Source: Candidatus Fredericiella danica
GTDB taxonomy: Bacteria > Chloroflexota > Anaerolineae > Caldilineales > Caldilineaceae
Length of the DNA: 64,000 bases
NCBI GenBank assembly: GCA_016713335.1
Contig: JADJPH010000020.1
Location: forward strand, 1-64,000
Reading direction: 5' to 3'
The translations under genes and the position numbers were made by a program. Below, piece after piece: positions 7,699 to 16,578 of the stretch. Positions within the stretch are counted from its first letter, which is position 1, and the number at the start of each line of letters is the position of its first letter. The notes under the pieces were generated by a model that was not told the origin of the DNA, searched no databases, and worked only from the letters and a program-made list of their open reading frames with translations.

Positions 7699-9162
7699 AT
7701 GGAGCGTTCCATGGACCGCAATGAGGCAATTGCCCTGTTGAAGGGGTTGGTGGAAATTCCGTCGCTCTCGCATGAGGAGCGCGCGGCCAGCGCGTGGCTT
7801 GTGGAACAGATGCGGGCCGCGGGGTATGACCGCGCCTATGTCGATGGCGCCGGCAACGCCGTGGGCGAGATGGGACCTGCCGGCGCTGAGACGACAATCA
7901 TGCTGCTGGGCCATATCGATACGGTGCCGGGGGCCATTCCGGTGCGGATCGAAGAGACACCCGCCGGTCCGGTGCTCTATGGCCGCGGCAGCGTGGATGC
8001 CAAAGGCCCGCTGGCCACGGCAACCGCGGCAGTGGCGCGGGTAGGCGCGGCCTGGGCTGCCGAACAAAACGTCCGGTTGGTCGTGGTCGGTGCAGTGGAG
8101 GAGGAGGCCGCCAACAGCAAGGGCGCCCGCTTTATCCGTGACCGCTTTGACGGCCGCACGGAACCTATCCCAAACGCCTGCATCATCGGCGAACCCAGTG
8201 GCTGGCAGCGCGTCACGCTGGGGTACAAGGGCAGGGTATTGGTGGAGATCGACGCCTCCCAACCGATGGCGCATACCGCGGGACCAAACGAGGGCGTGGC
8301 GACCGTCGCCGTCGATTTCTGGAACTGGCTCGCTGCATTGGCACAGGTCCACAACAGCGGGATCGACAAAACGTTCGATCAGTTGTCCCCCAGCCTCCGC
8401 CGGCTACAGACGTTTACAGATGAACAGATCCAAGATCACGTGATTGCTCAGGCCGGGATTCGCCTGCCGCTGGGGTTCGACGTCACGGACTTTGCGCAAA
8501 CCATCGGTGCATGGGCAGCGGCGCGCTGCAACCTCGATTGGGACGGCGCCCCGTATCCGGCGCCAACACCGGAGCAGCCGGCCGTGTTCACCCTGGCGGG
8601 GCCATTGACGTCAATCGCCGTGAAGTTGGGGGCCTACGAGCCAGCCTGGCGGGGCGACCGCAACAATGCGCTCGTGCGCAGCTTTCTCGGCGCGGTGCGC
8701 ACCGTGGACGCGGCAGCCAAACCCGGCTTTGTGGTCAAAAGTGGCACAAGCGACATGAACGTTGTGGGACCGGCCTGGCAGTGCCCGATCCTGGCGTACG
8801 GACCAGGCGACAGCAGTCTGGACCACACGCCGAACGAGCACGTGCACCTGGCAGAATACTGGCGCGCCGTGCAGGTGCTTGAAGCCGCGCTCAGAGGATT
8901 GTGCTCGGCAATTTTCCTGCTTTTCACGGGCTGGGCTTATGCCGCCAGCGCCGCCGGCCACCGCAGCACCATCTGCACCGTGCCCAGCACATCAGATGTT
9001 CCTTGGCGGCGCGGATCGGCTGATAGGCGGCGTTGGCGGGCTTCAACTCGACGAAGTCACGCTCCTCATGATAGTGCTTCAGCGTCACCCCGTCGTTGGC
9101 CATGTCATACGCCACCACCATCGCCCCATTGCGGATGTTCTCGCCGGGCAGCCGCTTTTTGA
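7699..9162 (+). CDS. lysK: [LysW]-lysine hydrolase LysK, unclear 3' end
   Basis: A zinc M20-family deacylase that releases lysine (or ornithine) from the LysW carrier, the last step of the route begun by LysZ and LysJ. Visible motifs: LLGHIDTVPG with the metal-binding histidine and aspartate, YGRGSVDAKGPLA with the bridging aspartate, the catalytic glutamates in AVEEEAANSKGAR, CIIGEPSGW, and SGTSDMNVVGP with DHTPNEHVHLAEY near the end. Family similarity stops at about 8903 (VLEAALRGL). As written the frame runs on antisense through the lexA 3' half to 9162, and this extension has no family character, so the true stop is probably lost to an indel close to 8905-8940. The start is the ATG at 7699, with another at 7711. 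Confidence 0.8.
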   Translation: MERSMDRNEAIALLKGLVEIPSLSHEERAASAWLVEQMRAAGYDRAYVDGAGNAVGEMGPAGAETTIMLLGHIDTVPGAIPVRIEETPAGPVLYGRGSVDAKGPLATATAAVARVGAAWAAEQNVRLVVVGAVEEEAANSKGARFIRDRFDGRTEPIPNACIIGEPSGWQRVTLGYKGRVLVEIDASQPMAHTAGPNEGVATVAVDFWNWLAALAQVHNSGIDKTFDQLSPSLRRLQTFTDEQIQDHVIAQAGIRLPLGFDVTDFAQTIGAWAAARCNLDWDGAPYPAPTPEQPAVFTLAGPLTSIAVKLGAYEPAWRGDRNNALVRSFLGAVRTVDAAAKPGFVVKSGTSDMNVVGPAWQCPILAYGPGDSSLDHTPNEHVHLAEYWRAVQVLEAALRGLCSAIFLLFTGWAYAASAAGHRSTICTVPSTSDVPWRRGSADRRRWRASTRRSHAPHDSASASPRRWPCHTPPPSPHCGCSRRAAAF

Positions 9163-9649
9163 CGATCACGATGTCCCCATCGTTGATCAGCGCTTCCTCC
9201 ATCGAATCGCCCGCCACGCGCAAGGCAAACAGGTTCTCCGGGCTTGAAGGCAACAGGCTGAGACTGACTTCGATCGTGTCGTTGTCGTCGTCACCAAAGA
9301 AAAGGTGCTCACTCGTCTGGGCAAAGAGTTCCTGCCACTCTTTCAGCATATGACCGGCGCGGACGCGCCCAAGATGAAAACGCATCACTCTTCTCTCCAC
9401 AATGGCATTCCACTGCTCAAGCAGACGGCGGCCGGTATCCGTCATGCGCCACCCACGGTGCTGGCGCTTTGCCGGCGGTTCCAGCAACTCCTCTTCCGCC
9501 AACGCCTTCAGGGTCTCATGCAACACTTGCATGGAACTGACATCGAGCGCATCCTTCACCTGGCGAACGCTGGGAGAGCGTGCGCCTTGCGCTTCCAGTT
9601 TGGCAAAATACTCCATGATGCGAACCGACAACGGGGTTTTCGACGACAT
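8937..9649 (-). CDS. lexA: LexA repressor, one frameshift near the C-terminus
   Basis: SOS repressor and self-cleaving S24 peptidase. The N-terminal winged helix-turn-helix reads SVRIMEYFAKLEAQGARSPS. An Ala-Gly pair at residues 98-99 is a plausible cleavage site. The catalytic serine is Ser149 in RVAGDSMEEALIND and the lysine is Lys191 in DGVTLKHYH. The last 20 residues (GTVQMVLRWPAALAA) are in a second frame; one missing base near 8993 joins them and gives a stop at 8937. The start at 9649 is fixed by GAGGAGGT seven bases upstream; a longer in-frame start at 9694 has no such site. It is transcribed convergently with lysK and is autoregulated through its own promoter box. Confidence 0.88.
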
Positions 9650-9708
9650 GCGCGACCTCCTCGAACACGGCCCCCTACGAGGTGACAGATGCACCCCGAC
9701 TGAGGATA

Positions 9709-9737
9709 AGTATAGAACAAGTGTTCGATTTTGTCAA
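9709..9737 (-). promoter_or_regulatory. lexA promoter with SOS box in the spacer
   Basis: On the minus strand TTGACA (9732-9737) and TATACT (9709-9714) are 17 bp apart, an almost perfect sigma-70 promoter. The spacer carries the palindrome GAACAAGTGTTC at 9715-9726, which matches the GAAC-N4-GTTC core of the Gram-positive-type LexA box. LexA bound there would cover the space between -35 and -10, the usual arrangement for autorepression. Confidence 0.85.
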
Positions 9738-9748
9738 TCGTCTATAAA

Positions 9749-10287
9749 TTACGTGATCCCGGCCAGCCAGAGCAGCAGCGCCGTTACCGTGTAACCATCG
9801 TGCAGTGCTTTGGCTTCCAGCAGCGTCTGCAATTCGCCGCGCGAAAACCAGCGCACTGCCCGCACTTCGGACCGGTCAAAGTCCCCACCTGACCAACGGA
9901 TCGACAGTACACCACATGATGCAGGGCATCACCGATCCCCGGGATTGGGTAGAATGAATAGACGAGGCGATGGCCGGCAGTGGCGTAGCCGCCCTCTTCG
10001 CTGACCTCACGCTCGGCCGCAGCCAACACCGTCTCGCCGCCATCGATGTGACCCGCTGGGATCTCCCACTCCACCGTGCCGGTGACATAGCGATACGCTT
10101 CCACGAGCAGCAAGTGATTTGCCTCATTCTCAACCAGAACACCGACCGATTTGCTCGGGAATTCCAAAAAGTGGTGCCGTTCGATGATCCGGTCGCCGGG
10201 AAATTCGACGCGGTCAACGTGCAGATTCACCCATGGGCTGGTATACAGGGTCTCCCGTGCCAATCGTGCTGGCGCCTTTACGCTCAT
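9749..10287 (-). CDS. NUDIX hydrolase, ADP-ribose pyrophosphatase type, one frameshift
   Basis: The NUDIX box is complete (G-x5-E-x7-REVSEEGG, within GHIDGGETVLAAAEREV). It is preceded by LLLVEAYRYVTGTVEWEIPA, as in ADP-ribose/ADP-sugar pyrophosphatases. These enzymes cut nucleotide diphosphates linked to another group. The last 45 residues (VRAVRWFSRGELQTLLEAK and on to LWLAGIT) are in another frame; one missing base in the CCCC at 9883-9886 (GGGG on the coding strand) restores it, giving about 180 residues. The stop lies about 12 bp from the lexA -35 box. The substrate is not settled by sequence. Confidence 0.85.
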
Positions 10288-10302
10288 TTGCCCACGCTCC
10301 CC

Positions 10303-12475
10303 TCAACGCACAATGGTGATGCGCCCACACTCTACTTTGGCGCCGGTTTCGTTGTTTGCGCTATCCCGCAAACCGACGACGATGGGATAGGACCCTGGCG
10401 GCATCACAGGGTTCAGATTGACGTCGATTTCATCGCGCACGATCGCACCGGCCGCCCAGTCGCGCGTCGGCCATTTTCGTAATGCCTCATTTTCACGATA
10501 GAGCCGGTCGCCCCAGACTCCTTCCGGGCCAATTGCCTGAACGGTGGCGATATAGTCATCCGTGATCTCCCCGGTCGCTTCCCACCAGAGGCGCACATGC
10601 ACCCATCCGCTGGGAGGATGCATCCGTTCATCGGTGGCCGCCAACTCCGGCGTCAAGATCTCGCAGGCGGCGAGGCGCAAGCCGGGCGCAAGTTCTGCAT
10701 CTGGGTAAACCGCAGCGGCGTTCAACGGGGGCAACTGGTCAAAGTGGCTGGCAACTGCATAGCCACTCAGTTTGATCCCGGCAGGGTATTGCTCGGTCAC
10801 AATTGGATATCTGGCATTCAACCAGCCTTCGACCACTCTGGCGTCGTCCATGCCTTCCAGATGGCTCTGAGTCAGCCAGAGCGTGGCGACGCCGTCTCTT
10901 TCCAACCCGATCAGGGGCGGCGCCACCACTTCATCAGCGTCGTCCGGCGCTAAAGCGCCGCCGAAGGGGAAAAAGACGGCGAGGTCAGTACGGATCGCGC
11001 TCTGGCGAAGATACCGTTCCAGCGGCATACGGGTGTAGTCGATGTGGGCGACGGCCGCGCCGGGCAACCCGGGGCTTGCCGCCTGATAGCCGGCGATGTA
11101 GTTCGCAGTTGCGCGCCAATCTTCGCGGGCCATTGCCGGCGTCCAGAGCCTGGGTAATGCCGCGGCAAGCCAGAGCACGGCGACTCCACCCAGGACCGCG
11201 GCCACAACGATGGTTGGCCAACGGCTTTGACCACGCTGCGGGCGGCGCTTGCCCGCCGGTTGCGCCTGTGGGCAGCGGTTGGGCCCACGTTTCACATGGC
11301 CGGCCCAGGCGGCGACGGCAACGATGCCGCGGGCGGCGGCCCACAATACAAAGGGGACCAGAAAAAGGAAGTAGCGATCCTCGCCGAAGATGGTTTCGTT
11401 GCGTGCGAGCAACACGTTGCCGACCAGCAGTGGCGTCGCCAGCCAGACCCAAAGAAAGAGCAGATCCGGCGTGAATGGTCCCATGTGTCCACGGCGCCGG
11501 CGCGGCCACGGCAGCGTGAGGCCAAGAATGACGAGCATGGCGCCAAAGACAAGGCCGGACGTGAGCACCCAATCGGGCCAGTCGACGCGCCAGAAGGTGG
11601 CAATCTGCAACTGATGCCACAGGTTGGGGAGAAATGCATCGAAGGCGCGGCCGGGGGTGCTGTCATTGGCATTCGAGAGCCAGGCATTGCGTGCCAGCGG
11701 AAGAAAGAGGACCCCGGTGACAAGGAGTGCAAGGACGCCTTCGGCAAAGCGGCGCGACACGGGCAGCTCTATTTTCGACCGGACGGCGCTGCCTGTTCCC
11801 AAGCGTCTCAAGCCACCAGAGACCGAGGAGGCTGAGGCCGGCAGCGGGCAGGACAAACGCGCTGAATAGATAACTGTAGAGGGCGAAGAGCCATGCGATG
11901 ACCATCAGACCCCACCACAGGAGGCGTCTGCGCGCACTGGCGCCGTTCCATGCCAACCAAAGGCAGCACGCGGCGGCAACGATGGCCGTCGTGGCCGGTT
12001 GGAACATGCGCAGTTCCTGGCTGTACCAGACCAGGACCGGACTGACCGCCACCAGGGCGCCCGCAAGCAAGGCAGTGGTGCGTCCGCTCTGTGCGTGCAC
12101 CAGGCCCATGAGCAGACCGACGGTGGCGACGCCAAAGAGCACGCCGAGCAAGCGCAGGGCCACGTCATTGGTGTGGAGGCCAAAGAGTTCGAGGAAGGCC
12201 GCCCAGTAGTGAAGCACCAGGTAGTAGACCGGCGGGTGCTTCTCCTGGACCAGTTGCAGGGTCACGCTCCAGATATAGGACGCGGCAGAACGCGCCCATT
12301 TCATGCTGACGGCTTCGTCGAACCAGAGGCTATGGTAGTCAAGACGCCAGGAGCGCGTGAGGGTTGCCAGGAGCAGGATGCTGATTTCGGGCAGTTTCGA
12401 ATTGAGAAAACGGTGTGCCCAACCTGTCTTTGCGACGGGGGACTGCATGGGTGGGTGATCGTACGCTGTTGCCAC
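10303..12475 (-). CDS. GT39/ArnT-like membrane glycosyltransferase, one frameshift
   Basis: About 720 residues once joined. The N-terminus has a hydrophobic helix followed by DYHSLWFDEAVSMKW, the acidic DE motif in the first outer loop of polyprenyl-phosphate-dependent (GT-C) mannosyl/arabinosyl transferases. Next is EKHPPVYYLVLHYW, also typical, then a series of about ten membrane helices. The second half is a soluble C-terminal domain containing ILTPELAATDER and RVRLWWEATGEITDDYIATV-like beta-rich sequence. The two halves lie in different frames that meet near 11770-11820. It starts 3 bp after the recJ stop, so it is probably co-transcribed with recJ. The role is transfer of a sugar from a lipid-linked donor outside the membrane; the acceptor is unknown. 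Confidence 0.72.
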
Positions 12476-12478
12476 GTC

Positions 12479-14914
12479 TTACTTTGCACCGATGCCGAGT
12501 TCATCAAAGGTTGCGCGTTGAAAGAAGCGCCGATAGGCGCGGATTTCGAGCAGCAGATCCTTGAGTTCGTTGAAATGCTTCTTCTTTGCTTCCGCTTGCA
12601 CCCTGCCGGCGCCAGTTGCAATCCGCACTGCATCGCCTTCGCCCCAGTCGACGATTTCAATCATCCCTTCTGCCTGCAGGCAGAGCAGCGCCTGGCGCAC
12701 ACTCGCCTCAGTGAGACCCAGGCGCCCGGCAATGCGCCCGATATCGAGCAGGCCTTCAAAATGTCCGATTGCGTATTTCACCGTACTCGCCACGGCGCGC
12801 AGTACTGCGGGCGGGGTGTCGTTGCCGGTCGATCTTGCCACCAGATGAATTACGTCTGGTTGCGCCGTGCTCTTCAACCATTCCCAGATTTCCGCCGATG
12901 GAGGCGTGCTCCAGACCACGAGTGGTCTTCCTGGGACTGCAGTGGTTGCCTGTTGCCGTGGGGAATAGGGCACCGATTGGTCGCCGGTGGCCAATGCCGT
13001 ACCTTCGGCATACCACGTCGCTGCCGTAACTCGCGGCAATGCCATGAGGTCAACCGTTGTCTGCCTCAGATCGACGGCTGGGATGTGACCCGGCGCCGGC
13101 AAAGCCAAGTCCCCCTCCGGTGGGCGCGACGCTCGGCTGGCTACGTAGGTGAGTTGGAGTGTGCGTTCACCTTTGTACTCATTGATGCCAAGGGTGTACG
13201 CCAGATCAAGCGGGCCGGCAGGTAGTTCCGCATCTGCGCCGTGAAACCAGATCACGGGCAGCACCGGTGGACCCTCCGTGCCGGCGGCACGGACCGCCAA
13301 TCGGCGATGGGTGCCTTCGCGGCCGATCCGGCGATCTTCAACGACCTCGAGGTGGTTGGTCGCCAGGATTGGCATCGGGTTTCCCTGGCCAAAGGGCGCC
13401 AGCCGTGTCAACTCGTTGACAAGTTCCATATCCAGATCCTGTGGCGCCAATTCTGCGTCCACTACAAGCCCGGTTTGGACCGAGTCATCGCGGTGCAAGG
13501 GAATCTGATCGCTTAGCGCGCGGCGGAAGGCGTTGATGTTCTCCGGGAGCAGGCTCACCCCGGCAGCCCCAGGATGCCCGCCGTGTGTAAGCAGCAGGTG
13601 GCTGCATGCTGCGATGGCCGCGCCGATATCCACGCCGGGGGCGCTGCGGGCGCTCCCGCGCGCACGATCGCCCGGTGGCCGAAGGAGCATCACCGTCGGT
13701 TTGCCGAATTGTTCGACAAGCTTAGACGCCACAATGCCGACGACGCCGGCGTGCCAGTGCGGGTTGTCAAGCACCAGGGCATTGAATTGAAGCAACTCGG
13801 GGTGCTGGTCAACCATCTCGAGCGCCGCGGCTGTGATCTGGCGCGTCAACAACTGGCGCTCCTGGTTCAGCCGTTCGAGTTTTGCGGCCAATTCGCCGGC
13901 GCGCAGTGCATCATTCGTGGTCAGTAGTTCAATCGAAAGCGTGGCATCTTCCAGCCGTCCCAGGGCGTTCATGCGCGGGCCAAGTTGGAACCCAATTGAT
14001 TCCGCATTCAAACTGGCGGGATCGACGCGTGACTGATGCATCAATGCCTTCAGACCGATGCGTTGCGTTGTACGCAACCGTTCCAACCCGCGCTGGAGCA
14101 GATAGCGAGCGTCATGCACCTGCTCGGCGACATCCGCAACGATGCCCAGCGCAACCAGGTCCAACAGGAAGTCTTCTTCACCGCTATAGCCGGCCAAGGC
14201 ATAGAGCTTCTGCACCAACTTGAAGGCTACGCCCACGCCGGGCAGGGTGCGGAGCGGGTCCCCTGGCGGCTGAAATTTGGGGTTGACCACTGCATCGGCG
14301 CGTCGCACGGAGTTCGTGCCTGCGGTAGCGGCATCGAGTCCCCACAGTGGATCGACCGTTGGCCGCAGCCCTTGAAACTCCGGTGACAAGTCGTGGTGAT
14401 CGGTGATGACCACCGTCAACCCCTGGTCCTTGGCAAAACCCACAGCCGGGCCTTCGGCGATGCCGGTGTCGCAACTGACGAGCAAATCAATCGAAGCACC
14501 TTCTTCGGCAAGACATGCTTGCAGGCTGTCAACCTTGATGCCGTGACTCTCTTTGAAGCGGTTCGGCACGTGGAAACGGATTTCGCTCCATGTGTTCAGC
14601 TTCGAAGCCAGATCGCGCAACGCGGTGACGAGCAATGCCGTGCTGGTCTGCCCGTCTACGTCAAAATCGCCCCAGACAAGCACGTGCCGGCTTTGTTGTA
14701 GCGCGCGATAGAGCAAATCGGCAGCGTTTTCGACGCCGATGAGTGCATCCGGGGGTGCGGGCGAATATTGATCCGGATCCAGAAACGGGATCGCTTTCTC
14801 CGGTGTGTCGATGCCCCTTTGCGCCAGCAGTTGCGCAACCAGTGGGTGACCACCGACCGTGGCGAGCAATTCCGGGCTGGGCGTGATGATAGGCTGGACG
14901 CGCCAAGATTGCAT
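12479..14914 (-). CDS. recJ: Single-stranded-DNA-specific 5'-3' exonuclease RecJ
   Basis: 811 residues, intact. The DHH-phosphoesterase motifs are present: GDFDVDGQTSTALL near residue 82, SCDTGIAE, and VVITDHHDLSPEF near residue 170. They are followed by the DHHA1 region (THGGHPGAAGVSL) and an OB-like domain. RecJ degrades 5' single strands in recombination and mismatch or base-excision repair. The protein is much longer than the roughly 570 residues of the E. coli type. The extra C-terminal 200 residues include a likely winged-helix segment (GRLGLTEASVRQALLCLQAE) and a basic helical tail. Other longer RecJ types are known; the role of this tail is open. Confidence 0.92.
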   Translation of the reverse strand: MQSWRVQPIITPSPELLATVGGHPLVAQLLAQRGIDTPEKAIPFLDPDQYSPAPPDALIGVENAADLLYRALQQSRHVLVWGDFDVDGQTSTALLVTALRDLASKLNTWSEIRFHVPNRFKESHGIKVDSLQACLAEEGASIDLLVSCDTGIAEGPAVGFAKDQGLTVVITDHHDLSPEFQGLRPTVDPLWGLDAATAGTNSVRRADAVVNPKFQPPGDPLRTLPGVGVAFKLVQKLYALAGYSGEEDFLLDLVALGIVADVAEQVHDARYLLQRGLERLRTTQRIGLKALMHQSRVDPASLNAESIGFQLGPRMNALGRLEDATLSIELLTTNDALRAGELAAKLERLNQERQLLTRQITAAALEMVDQHPELLQFNALVLDNPHWHAGVVGIVASKLVEQFGKPTVMLLRPPGDRARGSARSAPGVDIGAAIAACSHLLLTHGGHPGAAGVSLLPENINAFRRALSDQIPLHRDDSVQTGLVVDAELAPQDLDMELVNELTRLAPFGQGNPMPILATNHLEVVEDRRIGREGTHRRLAVRAAGTEGPPVLPVIWFHGADAELPAGPLDLAYTLGINEYKGERTLQLTYVASRASRPPEGDLALPAPGHIPAVDLRQTTVDLMALPRVTAATWYAEGTALATGDQSVPYSPRQQATTAVPGRPLVVWSTPPSAEIWEWLKSTAQPDVIHLVARSTGNDTPPAVLRAVASTVKYAIGHFEGLLDIGRIAGRLGLTEASVRQALLCLQAEGMIEIVDWGEGDAVRIATGAGRVQAEAKKKHFNELKDLLLEIRAYRRFFQRATFDELGIGAK

Positions 14915-14925
14915 GTCATCGATCC

Positions 14926-15799
14926 TTAAAATGCCAATTCATCGACGTCGGCAAGGGTAAATTCGAGCGCCTTCTCAATGTCCACCGCGAAAAATTCCTC
15001 CGCGTCATCGAACGCATCGAGATCACCCGCGGTCTTGCCGCGGCCATTTCGGGTAATCTCGCTCGTCTCTCCCCGAAAGGATCGTGGCGAGCAGCGCCTC
15101 CAGCCGGCGGCGATTGGCTTCGTGTTGGCTGGAACTGTAGCGAAATACGATCGATTGGGTGGGCGCGGCTGTGAACCAATAGCGCATCTCCACCGCCTCA
15201 GGTTCCACGGGGCCCCAGGGGAAACGTGCACTTGCCTCCACCAGGACGAAGGGATAGACCACGCTTTGGAGCCGCTGGCGCAGCGTGAACTGGTCACCGC
15301 GGCGTTTGCTGGTCTTCCAGTCAACGATGATGGCATGACCATCGCGGCTGGCGGCGATGAGGTCATACTTGGCCGCAAGCCGCACATGCACGTGTTCGGT
15401 TCCGCTAGCCGCTGGGCCGGCGTCAGATGACGTCTGGTTCGCAGTGTGTGGCAGTTGAATGGAGACGGTCAGGACCTTCTCGACTTCGAGGAAATCTTCC
15501 GGCAAGTCTTTCGGGCGCTGGCTTTGATAGGCGGCAAACCACGTGGCGAGTGGCGCCGGCAACCCCATGGCAATTTGGACCGGATCGATCCCGATCTCGG
15601 CGCGCTCAATGAGGCGGTGAAAGCGTTCGCCCTGGCGCATCTGCTCTTCGTGCTCCTGGACCGGAGAAGCCTCCACTGCGGGCCAGGGCAACTGTTCCGC
15701 ATAGGCCAACCAGAAGCGCCGCGGGCAGTCCGTATAGGCCTGTAAACTGGACTGGCTAAAGGTGAAGGTGGGGGGCAATTGCAGTTTGTTCAATTTCAA
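14926..15799 (-). CDS. PD-(D/E)XK nuclease family protein, frameshifted
   Basis: The start MKLNKLQLPPTFTFSQSSLQ leads to AYTDCPRRFWLAYAEQLPW, the opening motif of the AddB/Cas4-type PD-(D/E)XK nucleases. The catalytic strand is AKYDLIAA followed by AIIVDWKTSK (D...DxK). The QxxxY-like helix follows as RQRLQSVVYPFVLVEA. The acidic C-terminal tail (GDLDAFDDAEEFFA to DVDELAF) is in another frame, joining near 15045. Relatives usually carry a cysteine group (Fe-S cluster) just before that tail; no cysteine is found there in any frame. The gene ends 11 bp upstream of the recJ start, so a shared role in DNA end processing is possible. Confidence 0.72.
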
Positions 15800-15811
15800 C
15801 TCTCGCTGTTG

Positions 15812-16543
15812 TCACCAGCCGGTGATTCCGAGTACACGTAAGACTTCAAGCAGAGATGGCGGTGGGTCCTGCCACAGCCAGGCGGTGTTGATCCTCAGAC
15901 CGGGCAATGCAGGGGAGGCATACCAGCCGGCAGCATCCACCGCCGCCACCTGATAATGCCGATCCGGCTGCAATTGGTAGAATTCGGCCTGGTTGGTCAA
16001 TGGGTCAATCAGCCAATATTCGGGCACGCCGGCAACGGCATACTCCATGTATTTCTCACCGCGATCCCGCCCGATGCTTTCGGGTGAGATTACTTCGACC
16101 ACCAGATCTGCGGGGCCTTCGAGATAGGCCGGCTGCAGGCGTGTACGGTGATCTGAGCGCACAAATAGGATATCAGGTTCACGGCCACGGGGTGGGACCA
16201 ACAGTCGCATCTGAAAGGGGGCGGATAAGACGATGCCCAGTTGATTGGCCGTGGCATATTCATCAAGCAACTTCACAAGAAACTGGGTGATCATCTGATG
16301 CTTGATCGAAACTGGTGTCATTTGAATCACCTTGCCATCCACCCACTCAGCATGAAGGCCGTCAAACTGGGCGAGGAAATCCTCATACGACAACACCACC
16401 ATCACGTCGCCAGGTTCGACATCGAGCGCGCGATAGATGCGGTCGGTAAGATCGCTTTGCGTAGCGGCCCAGGTCGGGGCCAACTCATGGACAACGCGGG
16501 TCAATTCCTGAGTTAGTTCGGCGGCAGTCAAGTAATTGGTCAT
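15812..16543 (-). CDS. Uma2-family (DUF820) PD-(D/E)XK protein
   Basis: 243 residues, intact. The Uma2 core is clear: WVDGKVIQMTPVSIKHQ, then PPRGREPDILFVRSDH with the conserved E-PD, VVEVISPESIGRDRGEKYMEY (E-x-IS-P-x-S, with RG..K), and VPEYWLIDP. The fold is that of restriction-type nucleases. The biological role of Uma2 proteins is unproven, and they are often present in many copies in cyanobacteria and Chloroflexota. It is 12 bp from the nuclease gene downstream. This full-length copy is a useful comparison for the deleted copy at 5415-5871. Confidence 0.85.
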   Translation of the reverse strand: MTNYLTAAELTQELTRVVHELAPTWAATQSDLTDRIYRALDVEPGDVMVVLSYEDFLAQFDGLHAEWVDGKVIQMTPVSIKHQMITQFLVKLLDEYATANQLGIVLSAPFQMRLLVPPRGREPDILFVRSDHRTRLQPAYLEGPADLVVEVISPESIGRDRGEKYMEYAVAGVPEYWLIDPLTNQAEFYQLQPDRHYQVAAVDAAGWYASPALPGLRINTAWLWQDPPPSLLEVLRVLGITGW

Positions 16544-16578
16544 AGGAGTAGGTGTTGCGTTACATCACGCATCACGCA

